The position numbers and the translations under genes were made by a program. A stretch of DNA of 64,000 nucleotides. Source: Dipteris shenzhenensis (Eukaryota; Polypodiophyta; Polypodiopsida; Gleicheniales). The DNA is taken from the NCBI GenBank assembly GCA_047967505.1, contig CM106539.1; one strand, written 5' to 3'. Positions 37,101 through 52,100 of this stretch are shown piece by piece. Below the pieces are notes generated by a model. That model made no database searches. It was given only the letters and a program-made list of their open reading frames with translations, and had not been told where the DNA came from. Position 1 is the stretch's first letter. Each line of letters begins with the position of its first letter.

Positions 37101-40100
37101 AATGAAACACTACATCATGAAGTTTGGGACCTTCTCTGACACTAGACACTATCAGTCATTATTTTGTCTGCTACTCTTATAGCATGCAGCTGCAGTCTTG
37201 CAAGACAAGATGTATGTTATTGGAGGCAATCACAATGGTCGGTACTTGAATGATGTTCAGGTATTGTAAATGACTTTTTTCAGTATTATTTTTGTGGCAT
37301 TTCCTTTGGTGCCATCTTATTATGTTGGCCTGGATATGAATCGTTGATTCTTTGCCTTTGAAGGTAAGTTTTGCTCATATCTGCAAAGGATGTAAAGGTA
37401 TAATCTGTCTCCAAATCAATCCTACTCGTACATAACAAGCAGACTTATTGATATTGCTCTGTTAGCTCAATGCAGGCACTTGATTTGAATACGTTGACAT
37501 GGTCCAGGGTGGAGCAGAACTCAACTACACCCTCCCCTGATTTACACGGAGACGTGTTTCCACCGTGTGCTGGTCATAGTCTGGTTTGTGTATATTCTTC
37601 AGTTTTTTCCCCCCCTCCAGAGAATAACTTTCTATTTTGCTTGAAAAATCAACCATACAAATCAGTAATCTGAGAGGGGCTGCTCGTGAGAAATAAAGAG
37701 AAAACCGACTGTCAGAAAACACCAGCTTGCTTCCAGAGAACCCAGCTCAATGCCTAGGGAATCTCTGGAATAGGGTCCAACAACCAGGACTATACATCTT
37801 CTTCAAGGTTTTAAGTAATGTATGTGTCAACTTTGTAGATTCTCCTGGGATGATTTTTCTTGTGGGCTGTTGGTATCCTTTTACACTGTAGGAGCATGAA
37901 AAAATCAAATGGTCACTATCAGATGCTATTGGACACGGCTGAATGCATCTTCCATGTGTTGTTGAATAGGACACTTTGGGCTTCATTGCATTGAGTTTAG
38001 AGTTGTCACCAAAGTTTGGAATATATTCTTGCACAAGATTTACCTGATGCTTGGGTTGATAATATATATCATGCCTCTTGTCCATGTTGTCCAAGTAGTC
38101 TGTGAGAAATTATTGCCACTTTTAAGTGATCTGTTGCTATCTTGGCATGGAGTGGGCCTAAGAGCGTGTCTTGTTTCAGATTCAAAGGGGCACCAAGCTC
38201 CTTGCTGTCGCTGGACATTCCAAAGATCCCTGTGAGACAGTATTAGGTAGCCAACATACTTGATTTTCTGCATGTTCAAATGCTAGTGGCTTCTTTCTAA
38301 ATGTGTACACTAGGCTAGCCACATCGTCTTCTGACTCCACCTTATCTTTTCCTGTAGTGCGTGCCTTTGACACTGAGACATGCTCATGGTCACTTTTGAA
38401 ATCATATGGAAAGGCTCCGGTACGCAAACTTTATAATGAGCAAATATTTGTATGATTGGACATATTCTAGTCTTACAAAGGTATATATAAATATTTCATG
38501 CGTCCTTTTCTTTAATAGACGAGTGTTTCTTAAACATTATATCTTGTTGCAGATTGCACGGGGTGGTCAATCAGTCACTCTTGTAGGTACCAATCTAGTT
38601 ATGTTTGGTGGAGAAGATTCAAAAAGACGCCTTTTAAATGATCTCAATATTCTCGATCTTGAAACTATGACTTGGGATGCAGTAGAAGCTGTGTAAGTTG
38701 TCTTATTTCTTGCTTTTCTAGTGCCGGCTTATCTTTTTGATTTATAACACACTTGCGCACAGTAACCATATTCTGAGCTTAAAAGGACGTGAGCAAACCT
38801 TTCATTATCTTTCTTTGCTATTGCTCTCAAGCTATTTTGGTGCACTATCAGTATCCTGATGTTCCCGGTTGGACTTCCTGAGCAAGAAATTCTTGTAGTC
38901 TGCCAATTATGTAGTGTCGTTAAACTGTCTTGTTGGCATGTGTACCTTGCAGGGGGACACCACCCACACCTCGTTCTGATCACACAGCAGCAGTTCAAGC
39001 AAATCGCTACCTCCTAATATTTGGTGGTGGTTCACATTCCACATGCTTCAATGACCTACACGTGCTTGATCTTGAGACTGTAAGCACCTTCACCTTGATC
39101 TTTGAGATCGATATGAAATATGGTTTTCATTTTATGGTAGTCTCTCTCAGCCCAGTATTTTATGGTACCTTTTGAAGGCAATAATGCCTAGAATATAATA
39201 CAAGCATTATTTTCCATGCATCTGGTCATGACTTTCAAATGTGTCATTGTTTTCCGGCACACAAGATCTATCATTCATTCGTCACTAATGAGTAGCTGTC
39301 AATAGTAAAGACATAAGACATCTTGTCATTCTGCCTTTATAAGTGTCATATTTGCAAAATTTCTGAATGGAATATCACACATCAATGACCTTGAAACTCC
39401 TTTATGTTCATGCACCTTGAGTTGGGATAATTGCTTATCTGTTAACAATAAAGTTGAATTGCTTAAATAGGATTTTCCTTTATCGAGGACTTGAAGTTTA
39501 TTAAAATTTCCTTTTAAGATTGTTGATAATATGACGTAATGACATACATAACAGTACATGATTTGCAGAGGTATTAGGGGGCTGGCTAGATGTGCACCAT
39601 GAAAGCTGTTGTTTGGTGATCTGAGATTGTGGATTTATGACAGAGTAGGGTTAAACCAGGTTAATTTCTTTCAGTTTGCAGGTTCTCTCCTAAAACAACA
39701 CAAGCAAACTGCTTTCTCAATTCACAAGGACAAGAAAGCTATAATTTATCATCAGGAAACGTCCTGTCTAGGTTCTCAAGATCTGGACTTGATGATAAGG
39801 GATCATGGATCTCCTTAATGTTACCACTGACCAGTTTCAAACTCCATAGGAAAGATTTGGCACTGTCTCATTGATGAGGGGAAGATCCCACATGCCCAGG
39901 TTATGAAAAGCAGGATTATTATATCTTATCCTTCTCCCTTGCACAGTTGAAGCTTGGCAGAGCTGCACTATTTGGGACTAACATACATGTGAGGTATTGG
40001 TATGCCATCTCCTAAAAGTGCATAATGTGGGGCATCATAAGCCTGTCTTGTGCTGTCTTTAGCACCTAAATTAGAGGAGAAATTCTGAATGGCAGCAAGA

Positions 40101-43100
40101 ACATTGAACACAGTCTGCAGCTAAAATGAAATTCTTTAGGCTTCACAAGCAGGTGTAGGTTGAATGAAGACAAGGTAGACTAACTTTTTGTTAGCTTTCT
40201 CATTTAGCGGTAGCCTTTATCATGGCTGAGTCTGACTTTTCTCTCTGGATGCTGACAGCTACTTAGTTCGAAGACCTTTGCTGAGGATGCTGAAGTCTGT
40301 GTGGGTGTGTAGATATGTAAGTGTACGCGGGAGGCTATGTAGCAACCTGCTCCCTAGCCCCTATACATGCAGGACCGGACTCTTTTTACCGAGCCGCAGA
40401 AAGAAATGGCATGCCATGAAGAACTCCCGTAGGAGAGTCAGATGTCGACAATAGGTAAGGGGTACCCATGGAGATTCTCCTTCACGATCAGGGACATGAG
40501 CAAGGCACAAAGACTTCATCGAAGAGCTCCATTCCTCTCGTAGCAGAGGCAACCACACCTCCCCCCTTCCCTTAGCTCCTCTACTCCCCAACGAGACACC
40601 TACGCCGCTAGACTCTAGTTCCCTTAAGTAGGTAGTGGGCCTTGGTAGCAGTTGCTCTAGACCCTCCTCTTGGGCCATTGCTTAGACTCCAACTCCCTCC
40701 CTCCTTCTCCCCTCTTCGCCACCGTGCACTTTCTCCTCAGTAGCACTTGCTCTGAACCCCTCTCTTGGCTCATTCCTTAGACCCTACTTCCTCCCCCCCA
40801 TGAGCTGCTCCCCCCCTTTACGCCTTTGTGCATGGTGAGGGTTTGCATGGCTCACTTTAGGGTCTTTTGCCCTCTTTGTTTTTGCACTTAGTTCTCATTC
40901 CCAATGTTGGGAAACCAATTTTTGAGTATTTTTGGGAGTTGGGCCTTGGAATTTTATAAGCAAGAACTAGATGCGTTGATTGGAGATCATGGTGATTTGC
41001 ATTCTTCAAGGCCATGCAAGCAATGTTAGCAGTTAGCCTTGGTATGTGTGTAGCTCATAGAGTAGCCCATGTGGTCGTATTTGGTGCGCCACCTGTTGGT
41101 ATCCCACAATTTTAGGGGCATTGTAAATGAATCAGAGACTAGATGTGTCTCTTCATCACAGGCACTTGTTGCCACTTCAGCCACTTTTGATTCATCTACC
41201 ACTACTCCCTCAGTGCCTGCCGTTGACCCTCCAACACCTGAACAGATTCTTTGGGATCAGAGAGATACACAGGCACATGCAGTGATTGCTATGAATAGCA
41301 AGAGGGAAGTTATACCTCACGTTCGTTCTTGAAAGACAGCCAAGGAGGCATGGGATACTTTGGCGAGTCTTCATCAGATTCGCAATAAGGCCTAGGGTTG
41401 CCTATTTATGTAGGCAACTGGATACTGTTAAGATGAACGAAGGGGACAACATGGATGCCTATCTCACCAAAATTAAGGATTTTAGAGAGCAGCTCATCAA
41501 TGTCGATGAGAATGTACCAGATTCATAGGTGGTGTCTACGACACTTGATGGGCTCCTTGACTTGTACCAAAGATTCCTACGACAACGAGGCTAGTGGCCA
41601 TGGGTAACCCCAACAGCTATAAGCTTCAATCAGCTTGTTTCCCTTCTCTTGCAAGAGGAGAAAAGCCGCACCAATCGGGCTGCCTCCTTTCATGCAGATC
41701 AGGCCTTTGCTACATATCATAGAGGCAAGGGCAAAGGGGGCAAGAATTCCAGCAAGCCCAAGACTTTTGGACCTTCATCAAAATCTGCTCTGTCAGATGG
41801 GAAGAGAAAAAACAGCAAGCGCTGTAATTATTGCAGGAAGCTAGGTCATGACATCTCTGAATGTCGCAAGCGAATAGCTTCAAAGAAGAAAAAATAGCAA
41901 ACAGGTCTTGCTGTCACAAATGCCTCTGCTGCCCCTGAACATGCCCATGAGGCAGCAAACATTGCTCATGATGATTGGGCATTTGTTGTGACATGCCATT
42001 ACCATCCAGAGAAGCATGCTACAGCCTTGTCTATCTCAGATTTTGAGTCAGATTGGTACTTTGACAGTGGTGCCTCCAAGCACATTACTTGCTGCAGATC
42101 TCTCTTTTAGTTTGGGGGCTGCTCCACATGGTGGCACAGTGACATGTGCCAACAATGCATCTTATCCCGTTAAAGGGATTGGCCAGGTTGAGGTCACCTC
42201 ATTATCAGGGGATACAGTTACACTTATGGAGGTGTTATATGTGCCTGGTATCATTTTTATCTCAGCCATCTCCTTGAATGGCTTTTGAGTTCTTTTTTAC
42301 GATTATCGTTGTGCCATGTATGACAACCGGTATGATGATTGTATTGTACTTACTGGGTCACTGTCAAGTGGGCTGTACCACCTTGATATTTATGAAAACA
42401 TCCCGCTATCGAGGCAAACTTGGTGTCAGAATCTGTAATTTCAGATTCTCACTTGTGGTGGCATGAGAGATTGGGTCATTTCAATTACAAGAGTCTGGTG
42501 AAAATGCACTCAAAGGATATGGTGGTTGCACTCCCACCCATTTGCATGCACCTGCTAAACATGTTTTTGAGGGCTGCTTATTGGGCAAAATGCACAGGTT
42601 TTCATTTCCAAAGAATGGGGCAATTGGTGCATCCTGAGCGTTGCAACTTGCATCTTGTACTTGGAGGCTGCTTTTCCACATTCGTGGATGACTCCACCAA
42701 GTTCGCGTGGATTTATGGCATGAGAACCAAGTCCTAGACATTTTCTTGCCATGGCTGAAAACGAAAGCGGGAATAAACTCTTGAGGGGTGAGTACATGTT
42801 CGGTGAGTTTTCTGAATTTTTAGCAGCCCGGGGTATCATTCATCAGTGCACAGTGCCATATACTCCACGGCAGAATGGGCTTGCAGAGAGGAAAAATCGT
42901 AGGGAGATGGAGATGGGCAGATGCATGCTGAAGGGCAAGTCTTTGCCGAACAAATTTTGGTTGGATGCCATCATGTGTTTCAACTATGTACTCAATAAAG
43001 TCTCCATAAAAAATGATGTTCTCAAAGGCCCTTGCCTTTGGTTTCCTTGACTCATACCATCCTATCCATTCCTCACTCACAACCATGCGTCGCAAATTGG

Positions 43101-46100
43101 CCTTCACTTTTACCAAGCGTGCCAAGATAATGCCAAGATTGGCAAATTGATAAGAATTCTTCATACCTTCGAAAGGCTTGATCTCTATAGCAATGATGTG
43201 ATTAATACTTGGCTTTCTACTAAGAGGGCTTCTCCAATGTGCTGTGCTTCCTGAAAATAGCAAGGGCTCAATGCTTTTAGGTAATGAAAGTAACCAAAGC
43301 TCGTGCCTTATCAACCATTGTGGCTACCCATGGAAGCTTGCCTATGTCCTCAATAAGGAGATCCAAACTGTGTGCAGCACAAGGTGTCCAAAAAATATGG
43401 CTATACTCAGCCCCTATCAGTGCACCCAGCGTTGACAATTACTAGCATTGTTAGTTATGACCTGCACTACATTTTGAGGTCCCACATCCTCAATAGCCCT
43501 TTTAATATGACCATAAATATAATCACCCGTATGAGTGTCATTGGCTGCATCTACGGACTTGAGAAACACCGTGCCAACACAACATGACACAAGGATGATA
43601 ATGAGAGGCCTCCTCTTTGTGTCTGACCACCCAGCAGACATGATAGTGCATCCATATCTGCTCCATGCTGCCTTAATAGGCTGCAACTCCTTCTCTACCT
43701 CAAACCTCTGTGCATGCAGGTCTTGAGTGCGTAGTGTTTTTGAAGATAGAGGCTTAAATGACAGTCCTGCAACTCCCACTGCTTGCACAAACTCCAGAAA
43801 CGCAGGAGTACGAGCAATGTTAAAGGGAAGATCACACTCGTAGAAGAACGTGCGACATGCCATGCAAGCATTTCTTGATAAAGCTGCAGCCCAACCAGCC
43901 CGTAAAGATCATGTCCTAAGCAATGCTTTTCCTTTCCCCCTTGCTGCCCTTGATGGGGCTGCATGCACAGTTGTAGATACAACCTGTGTAGGTAATGCAG
44001 TCCCTGATGACGACACAGGTGGTGGTCCACATTCAACACTGAATGGAAGACCTGCACTCGGACTCCCAGGAGGAGATCCATGTGCTAACATAGCATGGGG
44101 AGCCTCAAGCCTCTGCCTCTTTGATGCACCTAGAATGCCCCCAAACCAAGAACAATATCATCCGGGACATCTCCTACACACCCATTCGCTCCTCTCCTGG
44201 AGATGCCAAGCAAATGTGCCCCCCTCACACGAGGTGCACTTCCAAGAAAGGTGCCCCCACAATGCTTGCACTTTCACTTCCTGGTCCTCGAAGCACCATA
44301 TGACTCCTCGACATCCACCTCTTGCCAAATGGGATCTTTTGAACGGCCCACTATCCCCTTGAGAAGATTTGTGATTCGTGAAACTCAAATTTCTTCAAAT
44401 AGAGCCTAGAAGGCTCTAGTTGTGACTTGACACCTGTGCATAGCACATTCAATTGTGCCTATTAGAATTGTTTGACAGGCTAAGTGGAGAATCATTTGCA
44501 ACTATGCAGGCAAGCATGCATCATTGAAAGCATGCAAGTTCAACATACTTGCAGATTGGATTGGATTGCCAAGAGAATCAACGTCGTACGTTCGTCAAAT
44601 AAGTGGCTATACGGTTGAGTCAAGTTGCTAAATGGCTGAACCATATGATTTTACGGCTGACTATAGGCTGGAGTGTACAGTCGTCAACGGGATTGCTAGC
44701 AGCTAGACTGTACGGTGAGTCGAGTTGCTATACGGCTGAACCGATGATTTTATGGGTGACGATAGGTTGGATTGTACGGTCGTCAATGGGATTGCTGGCA
44801 ACTGGATTGTACGGTCATCACAAGTCTCTCACAACAGTTGCTGGCAGTTGTACAGATGCAGCGTATGGCACGGACGTCAAGGAGATTGTCGTACCATACG
44901 GTCGTCAAATCTAGTCGTGACCAGGGCTCTAAGGTCTTTAGACTCGCCACACGTTGGCAAAGCACACGAAGCGTACGGTTCCATACACGGATGGTCACGA
45001 ATGGCACAAATCGGATGGCGAGGTCATGGAATGAGTAGGTAGAGGTCTACGATGGTTGTTTTTCTAGGTTGAGTCCTTAGTGGGCTTGCAAATTCTTTGA
45101 ATTTTCGTCCAAGTGGTGATCAATTGTTCAACTATATCGAAATATCTTATGCAGGTGCATAAGCCCCAACAGCTTAAAAGTTTGCATTGTAGGATTTTGC
45201 ACTTTAGAACAACAAAAGTCTGAATTTGTACGATTGGATATATTCTAGTCTTACAAAGGTATATGTTTTACTAGGTTGAAAACTGAGCTAGCAGAAGATA
45301 GGATTTGGACACATCCGATGTGGCTGTCATAACTATGGTGGTTGGTACACTATGGACAGTTTAGGCACTTGGGGCAACAAGATCATATGAGATTGTCTTG
45401 TAAGAGAAGACTCTACGTATCACATGGCCTACATGTACCAACATACTAATGGATGGGTTGAGGGTAACCAGGCCTATATTAACGTGGGGAGTCATACTTT
45501 CCCATGAGATGCACCTCCTTAGGGTAGGTACCCTCAAAGCAAAAACTCCTTACAATGTCACCTTGATGTAAGAGCTTGTGGTATGGGACACCTGCTCTTT
45601 AATGTAGGGCTAAGGAGGCTAAGGAGGGTTTGAATGCTAGGCTGAGAAATCACTCAATGTATGGAGTCTATGTGTGGAGGTGAGTCAGCTAGCTCTATAG
45701 ATATGTTTCATGGGATGCTCTAGTTGCTTATTGGAGTTGGAATCTGTCTCATGTGTTGATGATCTAGGCTTGTATTAGGGTTATGAGGGCGACCTAGGGC
45801 TACTCACATAGTAGAAAGAAAGAGCTGATGCACGTCCCAAGCAGCCTAGAGATGGAAACAACTTTTGGCAAACGTGTAAAGAAGGATTTGTGTATGACAA
45901 CAAGGATTGTACATGATCTTGTCATTTTCACACAATGCAGCCCAAACACTTCAAAGGCATGTGACTTCCTTCTAAGTTCATTTGCAGCAAATAATTCAGC
46001 TTAGCTTTTATTCCTGAAGCAATAGTTCTATAACATGAGTATAGAGGAAGCATCTGCACATCACGGTAAATTAAAACATGTGGTCAATTTCTTGCTAAGG

Positions 46101-49100
46101 GTGAAGTCGTAGTTAAGATGTAGACATGGTGAAGATTTCTCTCAATGGTCTTCTACTAAGTTCTTAACACTCCATACCCAAGTTGATGGTACAAGGATCC
46201 ACCCCTGTATTTCTGGAGATTGTGGGCATTCTAATGCGAGAGTGTTTAGGAGAAGGGGCTCATTGTAAACCAGCAAAAGTGATGGACCAAGCTCTCTCAG
46301 TGAGGATGAGATTTGTGGGAAAAAAAGGCTATCGTTGAGGGAGATGGTTTTCCAGAAACTTTCCTCAATGGTTTCCTTCAAATTAGGGTTAATAGGATTC
46401 CTTGATTCTGAATGTAATGTTAGAAAAAATGCAGCCAGCGGTAGAGAAAATTGGAAGAAGTTCAATTGCAAAGGCTATTGTCAGATTTTGTCACTAAAAA
46501 GGTTTCAGAAAGAATTTTTGTCTGACAAAACAATATTGATTACATCAACGTGAATGCTATCTTGAATTTTGAGATTTTTCTCGCATGGCATGTTGCAACG
46601 ATTTGTGTCAATCCTGATATTTTTAGGACACTGTCACGGGGGCGTGAAATTCTAGGTACTTTAATGTACTACAAGACCGTGACAACTTTGGTTTTAAAAG
46701 TCCAAGCGTGGGCTTAATAATGTGTAATTAAACGCGGCATGGTGCCTAGCACATAAGCGTAATTAATCCCTAGGCCCAAAGGCATTCCAAGGAATTAAAA
46801 GAGTGGTTGTTGGGAAATGATGACGTGGCATTTTTAATGGGCCCCCTAGAGGGCCATGTACCTTCAGTGGCCCCCCTAGAGTTCCAGGTGGCTCTAGTAC
46901 CTTCTACATGCTCCTTTGCCATTCTTGGACCTTCCTGGGCCTTCTAAACTTCACATGTGTGGTTTTCTCTCTCATCTTCTCCCTTTGTTGAGATTTTGGA
47001 CTGGTTTTTCAGCCTCCTTCAGCTGAATTCCGTTTTTCTTCATAACTCCTCACCCGTTTGGATTCCTCGACTTCCGTTTGGCCCGATGGCTTCCCCTCTG
47101 CCTCCCCTTCGTAGTGATATGCTTTTCCCTCCGTGCGTTTGGTAGAACGGGCAGAGCTGAGCACTTCTTTTGCTGGTCGAATTTGCAAAAGTGGCTTTTT
47201 TTGGACCTTTTTTCTTCTACCGCCTCCTGGGCCTCTCCTCTTGCAAAGCTACAGCTTTCTGTTGAATTTCGAGTGGTTCGACGCGCTGGTTGACTGGTTT
47301 TTCTCAGTTTTGGAGGACTTTCCGGCGATGAAACTTCTCCAAAACCTTCTCAATGCATTCCTCTCTGAAGCACGCTTCTTTTGAGCCCAAGAACTCCCAC
47401 TTCTTCGCGACAGAAGTGTTTCTTTTCGCATTTTTCAGTGGAATTCTTGCTGGTCGGCTCTTGTAAATGCTCTTTCTTCGTGCCTTTGCACTCCTCTTTG
47501 GCTGAGAATGCAATTGGGCATTGGCTACTATGTCCTCTTGGCGATTGAGGACTTGGTTCGAGTCTTCAGGGCTTAGTGAGTTGTGATTTTGCTACTGCAA
47601 TTTCTTTTTGCCATAAGCTATTGGTTGGCCTCGTGTGCCGCCTCTTTCTTGGCTCACAGGTGCCCAGGCAGTGCTATATGAGTCATTCTTTGGTTGGGTA
47701 CTTTGCTGATTTTATTTTGGAGCTTTGAAAAGCTTTGTGAATGCCATCTGGAAACCACTCAAAGAGAGTGCAGCTGGGGTGCAGTGTGATTGCATCTGGA
47801 CAGCCAATGGAATTGCACTCGGAAAAGAGAATGCCTTTGGGTTAAGCCTACGGGTTAAGTGCACTTATGTGATGGTGTTATATGCTTGAAAGCCTTGCGA
47901 AGGCTTAGTGAATTGGGGCTGCGTGCTCGATTGCAGGGAAGGTCTCCCAGATGCAACTTGTAATCATTTCACTGTGAAATATAAAGAAATACCGAAAGGG
48001 GCGCCACGGTGTTTGGGGCCAATCGGGTGCACTTGTCTATGTCTGTTGAGCAGGGGCATTCTAGCCTCCATCCCTTTTTCAGTGGTTTTGTTTGTGAACA
48101 AATGGGTAAATGCCAAATGGTGATCATGCAATGGTTAACGGTTGTGATATATGCTTTGTGAGCTGTAAATAAGTGCTGAAGTGATTAAAGGTTTAGTTCC
48201 ACTGCCCTCTGAGTGATTAGAGGCCGGTTTCAGACACAAGGAATTTGAAGGCTATGGAGATGTCGTGATTCAGCTCTCTTTTTGAGGCATGTATTCCTTA
48301 GTACTGCTTCGAGTTTCTTAAAGAGGTAAGATCGGGAAATTCCCTTTTCCAAGAATTCTACAATGGCCAATTACAAAGAACTGACACCTGCAGCTCTGCA
48401 TCACACAAAGACACTCCAATCCCATGCACTAGGAAGAGAGGGGGTGTAAGGTGATGAGCGTTTCGAGGGGACTGATGGAGCGAAGGTGTGAGGGACATCA
48501 AAGAGGGCTGCTCAAAGTGTGACATGCGATAATAAGCTCTAGAGTCAAGAGACTGCAGGGCAGCCTTCAAGCTTCTGAATGACCAAGGTTTGGTGCATGT
48601 TTTACCAAGTGTGAACCTTGAATGCAAGGCAAGAAATCTAGGACTTCTTCTCACAAAAGTACCTATTGTGCAACTTTGTGTTGCTCCTTGAGACTCTTTC
48701 TCCTTGTCTAATCACGATTTGATATATGTAGTAGTGTAAAGAAGGTCATAGTTCATCTCATATGTCCAGATGGGACAAGTCTTCTTTGAACATCATGAAT
48801 ATCAGCAAGGTTCAAATATTCAAGAGAACTTATGAAGTACCTTCAATTACAGAAAATTTCTTGTGATTTGCAAGCTTTATGTCTCTATTCGTATAGAAGG
48901 GGAAGCATGAAAGTAGGTTTGTTTGGAAGGGACTAATAAATTACTATTTTTACAGTTTGTCTTATGAAGGGGCAGCATGAAAGTAGGTTTGTTTGGAAAG
49001 GGCTAATAAATTACTATTTTTACAATTGTCTTGTAGTGTACTCTTGTCTCTCTTTCAATTCAACTAATTTTATTTTGTCTCTAATCCTTGTATTCAAATA

Positions 49101-52100
49101 CCCTGTGTCAGATGGAGTGGTCTCAGCCTCAACTACAAGGGGATGTGCCAACTCCCAGAGCAGGGCATGCAGGTGTCACGGTTGGAGAAAGTTGGTATAT
49201 AATAGGTGGTGGAGATAACAAGAGTGGTAATCACATCTAGACGTATCTTTATCATTCTATGTAGTTTGCAGAAACGTATTAAAGCATTGGGATTGAGAAT
49301 GTAGATTTTTGCATCAAGTCCATGACTCCATTGTTTCATGATAGCTACTTACTCATTGTATTATTTGGAAGGCACCCAAAACTCTACCAAGTTGAAAATT
49401 TGAAAATGCTCTTCAATGGCTTTAGGCAGCTGAAAAATGGATGAAAGGTTTTGAAGAATCCTTTGTTAAAGCTCCCTACATGGAAAATAAAGATTGCAAT
49501 ACGGGTTAATCCCTCAGCGATTGGTGAATGCAGCAATCACTCAACAGCAAAATCCTTGTGCATAAGATGACTCTGAAAAGGTGTTTCAAAAAATACATCT
49601 TTGCCAGAAGAGAACCTTAGTGGTTCTTGGTGTCACAAGTCTCCTGTACACTCGTGGAAAAGTGTGAAACTTAAATTGAGGCTCGTGGAGAACAAGGCCA
49701 GCTCTGCTTTGAATGACCTCATCTCTTTGTCACTTTATTGTGTATTGCATATGTTTGTCCACAAACGCACAATCATAACTACAGATTTATATAGACTGCT
49801 GTGTGTGGACATACATCTATAGCTGTATAGCTAGATACTACATACATGTGTTAAATATATGCAATCTTTATAATCGTATATATGTGGATACACATACAAA
49901 TGTGCACACATATATTTGTACATGTTACTAAGTTTGTCTATTTAAGTAATAAGCATGGTCATGATACTTTATATAGACAGGCTTAGTGATCTCAGATCTT
50001 TTTCAGTTTTATCACAAATTGTAGGTGTTTGTGTGTGCAAACACGCCATCATCTACACGGATTTCTATACACCTTTTTTATATGTGGACATACGTATATA
50101 TTTGCATATGTAGGGATATGAATGTTATACATGTAGTATGTAGCACACTTTCAAAGTATTGGCGTTGCATATTTCAGGGTGGCATTTAATTGAGTTATTG
50201 CCTTTTTCAAGGTGCATGTTTAAATGCATTACTAGCCATAAGACACTTTGTAGGTAGGCACATTTGATATGGCATCAAGATGGGCCATTTCTAAGACTTC
50301 CACTCTAGTTTGGAAATCTCTCATCATGATGGAATGCTTTTCAAAACTTTTGAAAGCCATTGCAAGATTGTGCACAACCTTACCATAATCTTGTTGTAGG
50401 GTCTTGTGCTTAACTTTCCAAAATTGCAAAAGTGGTTCTACATAAGAAGTTCCACTATGGTTGTTGCAACTTGCTCCACTATGGCTATTCTCAACATCCT
50501 TCCTAGCAGCGTAGAGCGCTGCCTCATTGTCTTCTCCATCGTGGCTGCTCTTTGCCCCATCCTTCTTGGCCTTGAATCTCTGTCGCAGCTCCTGCATCAT
50601 CGTTTTCGGAAAGGATGGCCATTGTGGGGGTGAGAGCCTCATTTGAGGGAATAGCCTTGTTGACAAGGGTCAGGTTCATACCTTATACGTCCTTAGGTTG
50701 TCCTGTTGGTATGGAGAATCCATCGTGCGTGGCACAAATTGCGTTGTTTTTGGTGGAGGGTCGGGGTGTTGTCAGAGACTCATCTGTAAGTCGGAGCTGT
50801 ATCGGATGGCGAAGTAGTAGTCGGATTAGAGGTGCAATCTTTCCTTTTGTGCAAAGCAGATCAAAAGTGGAGTTGGATCAAAATCGGACTATGTGGGCAG
50901 AGCAAACTCGGAAAGACTTGTTAGATGTGAGTCAGAGTATGTGAGTCAGAGTCTGGTCATGATTGGATGATTCATGTTGCACATGTCGAGCGATGGAGTC
51001 ATTCATCCACTAACATCTCTACTAGTATATGTCTCAGAGAAGTTATATAGGCCCAACCATAAAGTGCTGTTGCAGTTCCATATGGCCATGTTCAATCCAT
51101 GATGCACTTATGTCCCCGGCATCATCATGCAGTGTGTCTAGACTTTGTCCAGAGGGTGTATGATGGCCTTTTGGGTCCAAATTTGTAGACTTAATGAAGT
51201 AAGAGATTAAGGAGTCCAAAAGGAGATAATATGTGGTTCTTACAAGAAACTAGCAAAAGAAGCTACAGGATGGGTGAAACTATTCTAAGTGATATCAGCA
51301 ATGAAAGAAGTATCCATTGGCAACATTACAAGCAACGTAAAGATAAACTTGCGCATGTGGCTGTATCAGAAAAAATTCTTTTTAAAGTATCTTGGGGATG
51401 TATCAGCTATGCAGAAAGTTTATGCCTGCCCCTTTGTCATCAAGGAGGCTGGGAGTGGAAGTCTCTGATGGCTTTTGTGAGGGTATATTGTTTTCAGAGA
51501 TGAGAAAGAAAGAAAGAAAGAAAGTTTATTAAAGCCTTTGGAAGACCGATGGGTCTATGAGACTGTGAAAATTGTGGTACAAACGAGTTGTGAGGGTGGA
51601 GCTACTAAACAAGCATCCACACCAATGCAGAATGCAAAAAATGCAAAATGATAGTACTAAGTACAACATAGTCATGTCAATGGTCGACTACATATCAATC
51701 TCATCATCATCATCATGACATCAGGGTGGATGAGGCAATGGAGGCATGAAATCGGCGATGGAGTGTTGTCGGTTGCTCATGGGTGTGGCCCTGTGACGTC
51801 TCTTGGTCATAGCTCTGTGCCTAACAAGGGCTACAGTAACCTCTGTCGACCGGGCTCCGACTTTGAACAGAGAGGGGATATCCCCAAGTGTAATCTGTGT
51901 ATCAACCCTTTGTTTGAGCTGTCGAGTCACTGGCTCTGGGTCACGATCATGTCGAGGCCTCGTATCATGGGGATCCGTGTATTTTGGTTGGAAGAACTCC
52001 GTGATAGAGCTCTAAGAGGGGTCTGTCAAGGAAGAAGTCTGCTCCTATCTGCATGATCAAAGCAGCCTCTCGCGGTGCCTGACTGTCTCATGAATGAAAA

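Noticed and set aside
40361-40678. Minus-strand 105-codon frame as a gene
   Set aside because: No recognised domain, inside an intron, no neighbouring coding evidence.
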